NCBI RefSeq assembly: GCF_900111395.1
Contig: NZ_FOHV01000001.1
Coordinates: 1 to 64,000 of the forward strand
Reading direction: 5' to 3'
Source of the DNA: Thorsellia anophelis DSM 18579
GTDB taxonomy: Bacteria; Pseudomonadota; Gammaproteobacteria; Enterobacterales; Thorselliaceae
Length of the DNA stretch: 64,000 nt
A program made the translations under genes and the position numbers. This document shows positions 39,576 to 48,297 of this stretch, piece by piece (position 1 is the first letter of the stretch; every line of letters begins with the position of its first letter). The notes beneath the pieces are model-generated. The model searched no databases. It worked only from the letters and a program-made list of their open reading frames with translations, and was not told the origin of the DNA.

Positions 39576-40676
39576 CTAAATAATTCTGTTTTTATCGAGC
39601 ATTAAAGCTTTTTGCCGAATTTTTTGCTCTAATGCATCTATCATATCATGGTTGTCAAATCGTTCTTTTTGCCTGATACCATCTTCATAAAATCCGCTTT
39701 TTTTATTACCACCGGTAACACCTAAAGTAGAAATTAAGGCTTCACCAGGCCCGTTAACAACACAGCCAATAATAGACACATCCATTGGAGTAATAATGTC
39801 TTCAAGTCTTTGTTCTAAAGCGTTTACAGTTGCAATCACATCAAATTCTTGTCTAGAACAGGTAGGACAGGCGATAAAATTGATTCCTCTTGAGCGTATG
39901 CGTAAGGATTTTAATATATCAAACCCAACTTTAACTTCTTCTATCGGATCAGCGGCTAATGAAATTCGTAAGGTATCTCCAATCCCTTCAGAGAGCAATA
40001 AACCTAAACCAATAGCTGATTTGACCGCGCCACTACGAAATCCACCTGCTTCTGTAATTCCTAAGTGAAGTGGTTGGTCGATTTTACCAGCTAATAGTCT
40101 ATAGGCGCCTACGGCAAGAAATACGTCTGAAGCTTTAACGCTCACTTTAAATTGGTCAAAGTTTAGCTTGTCAAGGATATCAACATGCCGCATAGCTGAT
40201 TCTACTAGTGCAGCAGGTGTTGGTTCACCATATTTTTCTTGAATATCTTTTTCTAATGACCCCCCATTTACTCCAATTCTTATTGGAATATTCTTGTCTC
40301 TTGCACAATCAACAACAGAACGAATCCTTTCTTGATTACCAATATTTCCAGGATTGATCCTTAAGCAATCAACGCCATATTCTGCGACTTTTAGTGCAAT
40401 TCTGTAGTCAAAATGTATATCAGCTATAAGCGGAATATTTATTTGTTGTTTAATCAGTTTAAACGCTTCAGCTGCATCCATTGTAGGCACTGATACACGT
40501 ACTATATCTACTCCGACCCTTTCTAATCGTTTTATTTGTTCAATTGTTGCATCAACATCAGTAGTTTTAGTATTTGTCATAGATTGAACAGCAATTGGGG
40601 CACCATCCCCGATAGGAACTTTCCCAACATTAATACGAGTTGATTGACGTCTTTTAATTGAATTCTCTGGGTGCAT
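39576..40676 (-). CDS. ispG: 4-hydroxy-3-methylbut-2-enyl diphosphate synthase (IspG)
   Basis: 366 residues from the Met at 40676 ([13 protein letters not shown]), which aligns with the E. coli start; an ATG two codons earlier (40682) overlaps the rodZ stop as TAATG and suggests translational coupling. It performs the penultimate MEP-pathway step with a 4Fe-4S cluster. Cluster ligands are seen in [11 protein letters not shown] and [12 protein letters not shown] (three Cys and a Glu). The barrel blocks [20 protein letters not shown] and [14 protein letters not shown] are near-identical to E. coli. Confidence 0.97.
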   Translation of the reverse strand: MHPENSIKRRQSTRINVGKVPIGDGAPIAVQSMTNTKTTDVDATIEQIKRLERVGVDIVRVSVPTMDAAEAFKLIKQQINIPLIADIHFDYRIALKVAEYGVDCLRINPGNIGNQERIRSVVDCARDKNIPIRIGVNGGSLEKDIQEKYGEPTPAALVESAMRHVDILDKLNFDQFKVSVKASDVFLAVGAYRLLAGKIDQPLHLGITEAGGFRSGAVKSAIGLGLLLSEGIGDTLRISLAADPIEEVKVGFDILKSLRIRSRGINFIACPTCSRQEFDVIATVNALEQRLEDIITPMDVSIIGCVVNGPGEALISTLGVTGGNKKSGFYEDGIRQKERFDNHDMIDALEQKIRQKALMLDKNRII

Positions 40677-40681
40677 GATCA

Positions 40682-41704
40682 TTATTCTGTTAATGGAACG
40701 GTAAATTTAGCAACTTGGCCTTTTTTAATGAAACCAGTAATATCAATCGGATCACCATCAAAATTAATAGAAACTGCAGATGGCACTCCTAGTTTTAATT
40801 TAAATGGTGCACCTTCAGTAAACTTCAGTTCATCTCCATTTTTTTTCAGTCCAGAAAATAATATTTTTCCAGATGCATCTACTAGTTCAACCCAACAATC
40901 AGCACTAAAATTCATTATAATTCCAGAGCTAACTATATTTGTACTTTCTGAGTCTTCATTTTGTACAATATTATTTTTTTGTGCCAGTGTATCATTCACT
41001 GCTTCTTGTATAGTGAGAGTTGGTGCATTTTCTGATTGCTCAGTTGAGATTAAAACATTAGGTTGTGAAGGAGCTTGAAGCGTTGATTCTATACCAAGCG
41101 GAGCGGATTGAGTATTATTTGTATTTGGTATTGCTAAAGGACCATTAGCTCCAGAAGATACATTTGGGGTATTTGAATTAACAGACAAAGGAATATTATT
41201 GTTAATTGTTGTTGAGTCATTAATCGTATCAAGTGGTACTATGCTTTGAGATTTCTCTTGCTGATAGTTATGTAAATAAGCACCCGTTACACCGATTATG
41301 GAAAAAACAACTAGGCCAGATATGACTTTAAACCAAATGTCTTTTCGTCTTTTTTTCTTCTCTATAGAGTACGATTGAAGTGGGGTTGGTGAGGCCACTT
41401 CCAGTGGTTTTTCTGTATTAACCATTGAAAGTAGTTGTGATTCAGGAAGACCTAAAAGCTTCGCATATGAGCGAATATAGCCTCTGACAAATGTAGATGC
41501 TACGTCAGGTAGCTCATTATTCTCAAGCTCAATGATAACAGATTTCTTTAGATGAAGTCTTTTTGCGACTGTATCGATAGTTAATTCTAGTTTTTCTCTC
41601 TCTGAGCGAAAAATTTCGCCAATTGTCGCTTGTTGGATATGTTCATTATTGGTTTGTGACTGAGATTCTGCGGGAGTTTGTGTTTCATTATTAATTGTTT
41701 TCAT
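40682..41704 (-). CDS. rodZ: Cytoskeletal protein RodZ
   Basis: 340 residues. An N-terminal helix-turn-helix of the Cro type ([39 protein letters not shown]), which in RodZ binds MreB rather than DNA, then a basic stretch (KKKRRKD), one membrane helix ([18 protein letters not shown]), a Ser/Thr/Asn-rich periplasmic linker (about 150-260) and a C-terminal beta domain ([20 protein letters not shown]). It anchors the MreB rod complex. It is first gene of the cluster. Confidence 0.95.
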   Translation of the reverse strand: MKTINNETQTPAESQSQTNNEHIQQATIGEIFRSEREKLELTIDTVAKRLHLKKSVIIELENNELPDVASTFVRGYIRSYAKLLGLPESQLLSMVNTEKPLEVASPTPLQSYSIEKKKRRKDIWFKVISGLVVFSIIGVTGAYLHNYQQEKSQSIVPLDTINDSTTINNNIPLSVNSNTPNVSSGANGPLAIPNTNNTQSAPLGIESTLQAPSQPNVLISTEQSENAPTLTIQEAVNDTLAQKNNIVQNEDSESTNIVSSGIIMNFSADCWVELVDASGKILFSGLKKNGDELKFTEGAPFKLKLGVPSAVSINFDGDPIDITGFIKKGQVAKFTVPLTE

Positions 41705-41867
41705 TTGAATTCTATGTCTCTGCGCAATAGCGATGTAAGAGACTGAGTTATTTGCTATTTTTTATGTTATTTATCAGCTAAATACCAGTCATAAGTTCAT
41801 TATATGCAACCCACTTTGTTAATTTTAAAAAATTAAGCCTAAGTCTATTGCTATGTTTTGGGTAGGT

Positions 41868-42029
41868 ATGAGTGCTGAGCTGATTCAAGATTTAATCCAC
41901 TTTGGCATCTCATTCCATGTACCGTATTGTGAATATGAGTTTAGTACTAAAACAATGCGATTAATGATTTTTAAATTTAATCAAATAGTTAATCTAACGC
42001 TAAGACTATATTCATTATTTTCTATTTAA
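41868..42029 (+). CDS. Possible small protein, 53 residues
   Basis: An ATG with GGTAGG directly upstream opens a frame reading MSAELIQDLIHFGISFHVPY, continuing to a stop at 42027-42029 that falls inside the left arm of the 17-bp hairpin. The N-terminal half looks protein-like (amphipathic helix, then a HVPYCEYEF turn); the C-terminal half is Asn/Leu/Ser-rich. It could equally be the tail of a lost gene or chance. No family was recognised. Confidence 0.25.
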   Translation: MSAELIQDLIHFGISFHVPYCEYEFSTKTMRLMIFKFNQIVNLTLRLYSLFSI

Positions 42030-42069
42030 CCTAAATAAAGTCAGCAATAACGTTATTTAGGTTAAATAG
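42022..42069. repeat. Perfect 17-bp inverted repeat (hairpin)
   Basis: CTATTTAACCTAAATAA and TTATTTAGGTTAAATAG pair perfectly around a 14-base loop. It is A/T-rich with no T tract beyond it, so it may be a terminator of the small frame before it, an operator, or an end of a tiny mobile element. Confidence 0.55.
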
Positions 42070-42506
42070 CTTCAATTAGCTTATTATAGTGCATTAATGG
42101 CTATTAATGTACAATCAATTGAAATTATTTTAGTGAACAACTTACACTTTAGTATGTGAATTTAAGCACTGCAGAGTGAATACAAAACCGGGTAGGTAAG
42201 TATTTTAGCAAATAGTTTTATAGCATTATTTATTCAAATTTACTTAAGCTTTTGAATTATAATCTAAAATGCAGATTTATGCACTTTTTAACTTTAACTT
42301 ACATTTCCACCTTATTAAATTAATAGATTGCGGAGATGTCTTTGATCTTTAGTACTAATTTTGAGTGTAAGCGTTGATTTCAAACTGCTCGTTTTACTTT
42401 GACTTTATTTTTCCAGATAAGTTCAATTTAAATGATAAAAATAATTGAGCTTTTTTAATGTCATAGATTCAAAAAGGGTTAGTCTTATCAAATTACGATG
42501 ACACCA

Positions 42507-43076
42507 TTAAATTTTCATGACATGTTCGCGATAAAATTTTAATTCCTCTATGGATTCTTTTATATCATCTAATGCTTGGTGAGTCGATTTTTTTGAAAAT
42601 TTCTTCAAAATTGAAGGTTCCCAACGTTGAACTAACTCTTTTATAGTGCTGACATCTAAGTATCTGTAGTGAAAATATGCTTCTAAGTTTGGCATATAAT
42701 TAAATAAAAATCGTCTATCTTGCCCAATACTATTGCCACAGATAGGTGATGTGTTAGCAGGTACCCACTGTTTTAAAAAATCTAATGTTTGTGATTCAGC
42801 AATAGACTCAGTTATTGTACTGTTTTTAACTCTTTCAGTTAAGCCAGAATGCCCGTGAGTACGTTGATTCCATTCGTCCATTAAAGCTAAAACTTCAGGT
42901 GGTTGGTATACTGCTATTACTGGACCTTGTGCAAGAATATTTAGCATTTTATCTGTCACAATTGTTGCAATTTCAATAATTCGGTCAGTTCTTGGATCAA
43001 GTCCAGTCATTTCAAGATCTATCCAAATTAAATTTTCTTTCTTATCATTAGAATCAATTTTAGGATATTCTTGCAT
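42507..43076 (-). CDS. orn: Oligoribonuclease
   Basis: 189 residues (E. coli 181). It degrades 2-5 nt RNA and pGpG. DEDDh exonuclease motifs are intact: [50 protein letters not shown] and [12 protein letters not shown]. In E. coli orn is divergent from rsgA; here rsgA lies 15 kb away, so the pair has been split. Confidence 0.96.
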   Translation of the reverse strand: MQEYPKIDSNDKKENLIWIDLEMTGLDPRTDRIIEIATIVTDKMLNILAQGPVIAVYQPPEVLALMDEWNQRTHGHSGLTERVKNSTITESIAESQTLDFLKQWVPANTSPICGNSIGQDRRFLFNYMPNLEAYFHYRYLDVSTIKELVQRWEPSILKKFSKKSTHQALDDIKESIEELKFYREHVMKI

Positions 43077-43413
43077 GGTTTATATACCTTTAGATGTTTA
43101 ACTAATCATTTTATTATTGTTTCTTATTATATCGTAAACTCAGGCCTAGTGGTATTTTTTTCCTGTGGTGATGTGAAATAACAAGAAAAGCTTGTTTTTT
43201 AGCAATTAGTCTCAATGAAAATTTCACTGACAGCCATTAATGCTATTTTTTCACTGTTATTTCTTACTAAATTTGCTACATTATAGAAACATTAATATAT
43301 GTGTTCATTTTATGCAGATGAATTTGGAGTTTTTTTCCGCATTCAATTCATCTTCTTTGATTTTTTTATCTCTAATAATTTGTTTTTTTTAATTTAATTT
43401 AAGCAGGCTGAAT
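43077..43413. other. Divergent control region orn/thrC
   Basis: 337 AT-rich bases with long T runs just before thrC. No leader peptide or terminator typical of thr operons could be recognised, so thrC does not show the classic thr attenuator here. Confidence 0.4.
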
Positions 43414-44706
43414 ATGCAATTATATAATTTAAAAGATCACAGTGAAGTTGTCAGTTTTGCTCAAGCTGTAAAACAAGGGCTTGGTAAGCAACAAGGACTT
43501 TTTTTTCCTTCTGTTATTCCCCATTTTTCTACCTCTGAAATAGAGGCGCTTTTGTCGTTAAATTTTGTTGACAGAAGCACTGAAATTCTTTCTGCATTAA
43601 TTGGAAATGAAATTGAAAAATCAGACTTACACGCTAGAATTAAAACAGCATTTACGTTTCCAGCACCCGTTAAACATGTATCGGACGATATTGCAACATT
43701 AGAATTATTTCATGGTCCTACATTAGCATTTAAAGATTTTGGTGGTCGTTTTATGGCGCAAATGCTTCAGCATATAGCAGGAGATGAAAAAATTACCATT
43801 TTGACTGCTACATCTGGAGATACTGGGGCTGCTGTTGCACATGCATTTTATAAGATCCCAAACATTAAAGTGGTTATCCTCTACCCAAAAGGTAAAATTA
43901 GCCCATTACAAGAAAAATTATTTTGTACATTAGGTGAAAATATCCATACGATTGCGATTGAAAGTGATTTTGACGCATGCCAAGCGCTTGTTAAACATGC
44001 TTTTGATGATGTCGAACTTAAAAAAGCGATTGGGTTAAATTCAGCTAATTCTATTAATATTAGTCGATTATTAGCCCAGATTTGTTATTATTTTGAAGCA
44101 TTTGCTCAATTAAGTGAGACTGAGCGATCAGAATTAGTGATTTCAGTACCAAGCGGTAATTTTGGAGATTTAACAGCTGGGTTGCTCGCTAAAGCGTTAG
44201 GCTTACCAATTAAGCGCTTTATTGCGGCAACGAATGAAAATGATACCGTACCGCGTTATCTTGAAACTCGCAAATGGGAGCCAAATAAAACTGTTGCAAC
44301 TATCTCGAATGCTATGGATGTCAGTTCCCCTAATAATTGGCCTAGAGTTGAAGAAATTTTTAGAACTCAGGGATGGGATCTAAATGAATTAGGTTCAGGT
44401 AAAGTAACGGATCAAGTAACTGCTGAGACAATGAAAGCATTAGATGCATTAGGTTATGTTTCGGAACCACATGCAGCAGTTGCTTATCGATTATTGAGAG
44501 ATCAGTTACAACCAGGAGAGTTTGGTTTATTTTTAGGAACAGCTCACCCTGCAAAATTTATTGAAAGTGTTGAAAGTATTTTGGATAAAAAAATTGATTT
44601 ACCTGAAGCTTTAGCAAAACGGGCCTCATTAGAGCTGTTATCCCATAAGATGCAGGATGATTTTTCAGAATTAAGGGCATTTTTAATGTCTGTTGCGGGG
44701 CAATAG
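43414..44706 (+). CDS. thrC: Threonine synthase
   Basis: 430 residues (E. coli 428). It converts O-phosphohomoserine to threonine. PLP lysine region LELFHGPTLAFKDFGGRFMA, then TILTATSGDTGAAVAHAFY, GKISPLQEKLFCTLG, NSANSINISRLLAQICYYFE, SVPSGNFGDLTAGLLAKALG and GLFLGTAHPAKF are all near-identical. thrA and thrB, normally in the same operon, are not adjacent, so thrC appears to be on its own. Threonine feeds isoleucine synthesis by way of the following ilv genes. Confidence 0.97.
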   Translation: MQLYNLKDHSEVVSFAQAVKQGLGKQQGLFFPSVIPHFSTSEIEALLSLNFVDRSTEILSALIGNEIEKSDLHARIKTAFTFPAPVKHVSDDIATLELFHGPTLAFKDFGGRFMAQMLQHIAGDEKITILTATSGDTGAAVAHAFYKIPNIKVVILYPKGKISPLQEKLFCTLGENIHTIAIESDFDACQALVKHAFDDVELKKAIGLNSANSINISRLLAQICYYFEAFAQLSETERSELVISVPSGNFGDLTAGLLAKALGLPIKRFIAATNENDTVPRYLETRKWEPNKTVATISNAMDVSSPNNWPRVEEIFRTQGWDLNELGSGKVTDQVTAETMKALDALGYVSEPHAAVAYRLLRDQLQPGEFGLFLGTAHPAKFIESVESILDKKIDLPEALAKRASLELLSHKMQDDFSELRAFLMSVAGQ

Positions 44707-44892
44707 AATTTAAATACTTAAGTTTGTTGTTGCATAAAGTGAAATAAATAATCCTATATATTTCACTTTTGGCAATGAAAAAAATCAGTATACTAATTAA
44801 TATGATTGTAAACCTCTATCATGGTTATCTTGAATTGGTTAACAATATATCACATAACTATTTATTCAGATATTTTTGGAGAGAGTAACATA

Positions 44893-46371
44893 ATGGCTAA
44901 TAATTATTTTAATACTTTAAATTTAAGGCAGCAACTTGCTCAGTTAGGTAAGTGTCGTTTTATGTCACGCAGTGAGTTTGCTGGGGAAGCTGATTTTCTT
45001 AAAGGGAAGAAAGTTGTAATAGTAGGTTGTGGTGCCCAAGGGTTAAACCAAGGGTTAAATATGAGAGACTCTGGCTTAGATGTTGCTTATGCTTTAAGAA
45101 AAGAAGCAATTGAACAAAAAAGGGATTCATTTAAACGCGCTACTGAGAATGGATTTAAAGTAGGAACTTATGAAGAATTATTACCTACAGCTGACCTTGT
45201 CATTAATTTAACACCAGATAAACAACATTCTAAAGTTGTTGCAGATGTTCAGCCTCTCATGAAAAATGGGGCAGCATTGGGATATTCACATGGTTTTAAT
45301 ATTGTTGAAGTTGGTGAGCAAATTCGTTCTGATTTGACGGTTGTTATGGTTGCACCTAAATGCCCAGGTACTGAAGTACGTGAAGAGTATAAACGTGGAT
45401 TTGGTGTACCTACGCTAATAGCTGTTCACCCAGAAAATGATCCTAAAGGAGAAGGTCTTGCTATTGCAAAAGCTTGGGCGGCTGCAACAGGTGGGCACCG
45501 CGCTGGTGTGCTTGAATCTTCTTTTGTTGCTGAAGTTAAGTCAGACTTAATGGGAGAGCAAACAATCCTGTGTGGCATGTTACAAGCGGGTTCTCTTTTA
45601 TGTTTTGATAAAATGGTTGCAGATAAAGTTGACCCTAAATATGCAGCAAAACTTATCCAGTTCGGTTGGGAAACTATAACGGAAGCCTTAAAGCAAGGTG
45701 GTATTACGTTAATGATGGATAGACTGAACAATACTGCAAAATTACGTGCACTAGCTTTATCTGAAGAGTTAAAAGTTATAATGGCTCCTCTATTCCAAAA
45801 GCATATGGATGATATCATTGCAGGTGAATTTTCTGCGGGTATGATGGCTGATTGGGCTAATGATGATAAAAAATTATTAACTTGGCGCGAAGAAACAGGT
45901 AAATCTGCGTTTGAAAATTCAACACTAACAGATGAAAAAATTGAAGAACAAACTTATTTCGACCACGGTATTGTAATGATAGCTATGGTAAAAGCAGGTG
46001 TTGAGTTAGCATTTGAAACAATGGTTGATGCAGGGATTATTGAAGAATCTGCATATTATGAATCACTTCATGAATTACCTTTAATTGCTAATACTATCGC
46101 TCGTAAGCGTTTATATGAAATGAATGTTGTTATTTCTGATACAGCTGAATATGGTAATTACCTTTTTGCTAATGCCGCTGTACCACTATTAAAAACGTTT
46201 ATGTCAAAACTTCAACCTGGTGATTTAGGACAAGCAATTAAAGAAGGTGAAGTAGATAACGTTCAACTTAGAGATGCTAATGAATCTATCCGTAATCACC
46301 CAATTGAGTCTATAGGTGCGAAACTCCGTGGTTACATGACTGATATGAAACGTATTTCAGTTGCAGGTTAA
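44893..46371 (+). CDS. ilvC: Ketol-acid reductoisomerase (class II, long form)
   Basis: 492 residues from the ATG at 44893, with GGAGAG upstream; the frame extends to 44821 without a ribosome site. It converts acetolactate or acetohydroxybutyrate to the dihydroxy acids with NADPH and Mg. The Rossmann part has [20 protein letters not shown] and [16 protein letters not shown]; the duplicated knotted domain has [20 protein letters not shown] and [20 protein letters not shown]. ilvY is not upstream. A perfect 14-bp hairpin follows. Confidence 0.98.
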   Translation: MANNYFNTLNLRQQLAQLGKCRFMSRSEFAGEADFLKGKKVVIVGCGAQGLNQGLNMRDSGLDVAYALRKEAIEQKRDSFKRATENGFKVGTYEELLPTADLVINLTPDKQHSKVVADVQPLMKNGAALGYSHGFNIVEVGEQIRSDLTVVMVAPKCPGTEVREEYKRGFGVPTLIAVHPENDPKGEGLAIAKAWAAATGGHRAGVLESSFVAEVKSDLMGEQTILCGMLQAGSLLCFDKMVADKVDPKYAAKLIQFGWETITEALKQGGITLMMDRLNNTAKLRALALSEELKVIMAPLFQKHMDDIIAGEFSAGMMADWANDDKKLLTWREETGKSAFENSTLTDEKIEEQTYFDHGIVMIAMVKAGVELAFETMVDAGIIEESAYYESLHELPLIANTIARKRLYEMNVVISDTAEYGNYLFANAAVPLLKTFMSKLQPGDLGQAIKEGEVDNVQLRDANESIRNHPIESIGAKLRGYMTDMKRISVAG

Positions 46372-46395
46372 TTAGTAGCGATTAATAGAACAGTT

Positions 46396-46433
46396 GCCTG
46401 ATATCAAATTAAAGGTTTTATTTGATATCAGGC
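46396..46433 (+). terminator. Hairpin downstream of ilvC
   Basis: GCCTGATATCAAAT and ATTTGATATCAGGC form a perfect 14-bp stem with a 10-base loop, 24 bases after the ilvC stop. There is no clean T tract after it (ACTAATC), so it may act as an RNA 3' end stabiliser rather than a strong terminator. Confidence 0.55.
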
Positions 46434-46496
46434 ACTAATCAATTGCAGGTTAAACTTTTTATTTTTTAGTACTAAGTCATTATCATTTATGCTCAG

Positions 46497-47339
46497 TTAA
46501 AGAATTTTACCTACCCAAATTACCTTACCTAGAATTTGAAATTCATCCGGATAATTATCCTTATCAACTTCCTCATTTGTAAAATTTGGATTACTACAGC
46601 TTAAATTTAATCTATTTCCTGTCATTTGTTGAATATGGCGAATTGTTGGTGTGCCATTTATATAAATCAAATATATCCCTTCGCTTAAGGTCTTATCAAT
46701 ATGATTGATAATTATATGATCTTGAGGGTTAATCATGGGAGTCATACTATCGCTTATTACTTCAAAAACAGATAGATGATCTGGATTTGCATTTAGTGTT
46801 GACTCAATAAAAGAAAGATTAAATGGGATACTTAAAGTCGTTTTATTTTGCCTGTTAAGATTATCTACCGCTGCATACGAGATTTTTTCATAATCTACTT
46901 CTTTGGGATTGTTTTTTTTATTAATATTTTGAATACTTTGATTTAGCGCAATATCCGTTAGTACCACTAATCTGCTTTCTGGGTTTAAGGCATCTAAAAT
47001 TTGCCAATTATATCCAGTATTATTTGGGGTAGGTTCGCATGCAAGCAAACCATGTGGTTGAGCTTTTGATGCATCTTTAGGTCCAATACCAAATGCTAAC
47101 CAAGTAACACTACAGTTTTTTAGTTCCGCAAAAAGTTTTACTTTTTCTAAATTAGGGGTCGTTTTACCATTTACATAATCGCGTATACTTTTGTCGGATA
47201 ATCCAGTTTGTTTTGAAAACGCACTATATGAAGTATCTTTGAGTATTAATTTTAACCGACTCGGAAATGAATCATGAACGTTATATTCATCATGATAACT
47301 TTGGATGATTTTTTTTTGCGTACTTGATTTATTGCTCAT
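46497..47339 (-). CDS. Phage-type repressor (HTH + S24 peptidase-like domain)
   Basis: 280 residues. An N-terminal HTH (SAFSKQTGLSDKSIRDYVNG, then KTTPNLEKVKLFAEL), a linker and a LexA/CI-like S24 domain: FEVISDSMTPMINPQDHIII contains the nucleophile Ser of the SM motif. The position of the catalytic Lys (usually VKRLQ) reads TIRHIQ, so Lys is replaced by Arg and self-cleavage may be lost or altered. It is divergent from a Ner-like gene with direct repeats in between, the layout of Mu-type c/ner immunity regions. No other phage genes are present, so it looks domesticated or a remnant. Confidence 0.85.
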   Translation of the reverse strand: MSNKSSTQKKIIQSYHDEYNVHDSFPSRLKLILKDTSYSAFSKQTGLSDKSIRDYVNGKTTPNLEKVKLFAELKNCSVTWLAFGIGPKDASKAQPHGLLACEPTPNNTGYNWQILDALNPESRLVVLTDIALNQSIQNINKKNNPKEVDYEKISYAAVDNLNRQNKTTLSIPFNLSFIESTLNANPDHLSVFEVISDSMTPMINPQDHIIINHIDKTLSEGIYLIYINGTPTIRHIQQMTGNRLNLSCSNPNFTNEEVDKDNYPDEFQILGKVIWVGKIL

Positions 47340-47395
47340 ATTCCTTCCTTTGAATGAGTTTTATAGGATAAAAAAACTTTTTTTAGTTGATTTTG

Positions 47396-47431
47396 GTGTT
47401 TTAATCCGTTATCTTAGTGTATTAATACGTT
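47396..47431. promoter_or_regulatory. Direct-repeat operator candidate between repressor and ner
   Basis: GTGTTTTAATCCGTT (47396-47410) and GTGTATTAATACGTT (47417-47431) match at 13 of 15 bases and are spaced exactly 21 bases, two helical turns. They lie in the 151-base region shared by the divergent repressor and Ner genes. Confidence 0.55.
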
Positions 47432-47490
47432 TTTTATGTGCTTTAGGATTTAAATACTATCTAACCGGATAACATGAAAGGAATCATACT

Positions 47491-47727
47491 ATGATATTAC
47501 GTAATCAACAAATATTAGATTGGCATCCAGCTGATATTCGTGCAGCTTTAGAAAAAAAAGGAACAAATTTGAGGCAAGTTTCAAGGGCAGCAGGGTTAGC
47601 ACCTGATACATTGAAAAATACCTTAGTAAGACGCTGGCCCAAAGGTGAGAGGCTTATAGCAGAAGCAATTGGTATTGAAGCTGAGGTGATTTGGCCGAGT
47701 CGATATACAAAAAATAAAACTGGTTGA
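47491..47727 (+). CDS. Ner/Nlp-family DNA-binding protein
   Basis: 78 residues, the size of Mu Ner (75) and the DNA-binding part of E. coli Nlp (SfsB). WHPADIRAALEKKGTNLRQV then SRAAGLAPDTLKNTLVRRWP and KGERLIAEAIGIEAEVIWPSRY cover the complete HTH and the W-P-S-R-Y ending of the family. In Mu, Ner represses both early and repressor promoters. GAAAGGA lies upstream of the ATG. It is divergent from the S24-type repressor. Confidence 0.88.
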   Translation: MILRNQQILDWHPADIRAALEKKGTNLRQVSRAAGLAPDTLKNTLVRRWPKGERLIAEAIGIEAEVIWPSRYTKNKTG

Positions 47728-47824
47728 TGATTCATATTTCATTTATTAGTATGATTTAAATTATTGTACGAATCCACGAGTAGTGTATTGCAGGTTACGT
47801 GCAAAAATGTACTGGGTTTATAGC

Positions 47825-47860
47825 TTGGTAGTATCACCCTACTTGGTAGTATCACCCTAT
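47825..47860 (+). repeat. Two tandem 18-bp repeats
   Basis: TTGGTAGTATCACCCTAC at 47825-47842 is followed directly by TTGGTAGTATCACCCTAT at 47843-47860, differing only in the last base. It lies between ner and the CRP site of the ilvBN operon, in the 331-base gene-free stretch 47728-48058. Copy number may vary between strains. Confidence 0.75.
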
Positions 47861-47929
47861 TAGGTCGTTGATAACTTATAGTGAAGCGGCTTAAATTTTA
47901 ATAATATGCGTTATGCAAAACATGCTCTA

Positions 47930-47945
47930 TGTGATTTAGTTCACA
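47930..47945. promoter_or_regulatory. CRP-binding site upstream of ivbL-ilvBN
   Basis: TGTGATTTAGTTCACA is a perfect match to TGTGA-N6-TCACA and near-palindromic. Its centre is about 90 bases upstream of the predicted start of the ivbL-ilvBN transcript. E. coli ilvBN is known to be activated by CRP, so the control is conserved. Confidence 0.75.
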
Positions 47946-47955
47946 TTTTTAGATG

Positions 47956-47987
47956 ATCAACCTGACACACTTCCCTTTCAGGTTGAT
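47956..47987 (+). terminator. Inverted repeat between CRP site and promoter (ner terminator or operator)
   Basis: ATCAACCTGA and TCAGGTTGAT form a perfect 10-bp stem with a 12-base loop, followed by TTAATTT. It could terminate ner transcription, shielding the ilvBN promoter, or bind a regulator next to the -35. Confidence 0.4.
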
Positions 47988-47992
47988 TTAAT

Positions 47993-48021
47993 TTGATCAA
48001 TTTGATGTAATTAGGTATATT
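47993..48021 (+). promoter_or_regulatory. Promoter of ivbL-ilvBN
   Basis: TTGATC (47993-47998), a 17-base spacer and TATATT (48016-48021). A second frame 9 bases downstream also fits (TTGATG at 48002, 17 bases, TATAGA at 48025). Either puts the RNA start about 25-35 bases before the leader peptide. Confidence 0.6.
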
Positions 48022-48058
48022 CGATATAGATTGATTAACTAAATTGAGATTCTACGTT

Positions 48059-48166
48059 ATGAACCTAACTACTATGATAAATATACTAGCAAAGTGCACA
48101 TCTAATTTATTAGGTGCGCTTGTGCTTGTTTCTGTTGTGGTGGTCGTCGTCGGCAATCAGCCGTGA
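48059..48166 (+). CDS. ivbL: ilvBN operon leader peptide IvbL
   Basis: A 35-codon peptide beginning MNLTTMINILAKCTSNLLGA and ending LVLVSVVVVVVGNQP. The end matches E. coli IvbL (VVVVVGNAP). Codons for Val (eight) and Leu (six), the amino acids the operon responds to, dominate, and the six-Val run precedes the terminator by about 40 bases. Ribosome stalling at Val/Leu codons under starvation would prevent terminator formation and let ilvBN be read. Confidence 0.92.
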   Translation: MNLTTMINILAKCTSNLLGALVLVSVVVVVVGNQP

Positions 48167-48190
48167 TGGGAACATAACGCAAAATTGCTT

Positions 48191-48224
48191 AAACCCCACC
48201 GGCTAAAATCGGTGGGGTTTTTTA
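48191..48224 (+). terminator. ilvBN attenuator
   Basis: AAACCCCACCG, an 8-base loop and CGGTGGGGTTT form a perfect 11-bp stem ending in TTTTTT-A, 25 bases after the leader stop and 74 bases before ilvB. Upstream GTGGTGGTCGTCG in the leader could offer alternative pairing for an antiterminator. Confidence 0.88.
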
Positions 48225-48297
48225 TTTGTACCTCACTGATGATACCGGTTCTATTTTAATCTAGCTTGCTCGGCTAAGCTTTGAAAAGGAACGTATT

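Larger units (their letters stand above)
41705..42506. other. Long gene-free stretch upstream of rodZ
   Basis: 802 AT-rich bases between rodZ and orn. It contains a possible 53-residue ORF (41868-42029) and a perfect 17-bp inverted repeat (42022-42069), each listed separately. The rodZ promoter should be near 41705-41850 but no clear hexamers were found. Confidence 0.5.

Noticed and set aside
44821-44892. N-terminal extension of ilvC
   Set aside because: The ATG at 44893 has GGAGAG upstream and matches the family start; the extension has neither.
45426-45818. Minus-strand 130-residue frame inside ilvC
   Set aside because: Opposite-strand shadow of a highly conserved gene.
46497-47727. Intact prophage around the repressor/Ner pair
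   Set aside because: Both flanks are amino acid biosynthesis genes and no other phage genes are present.
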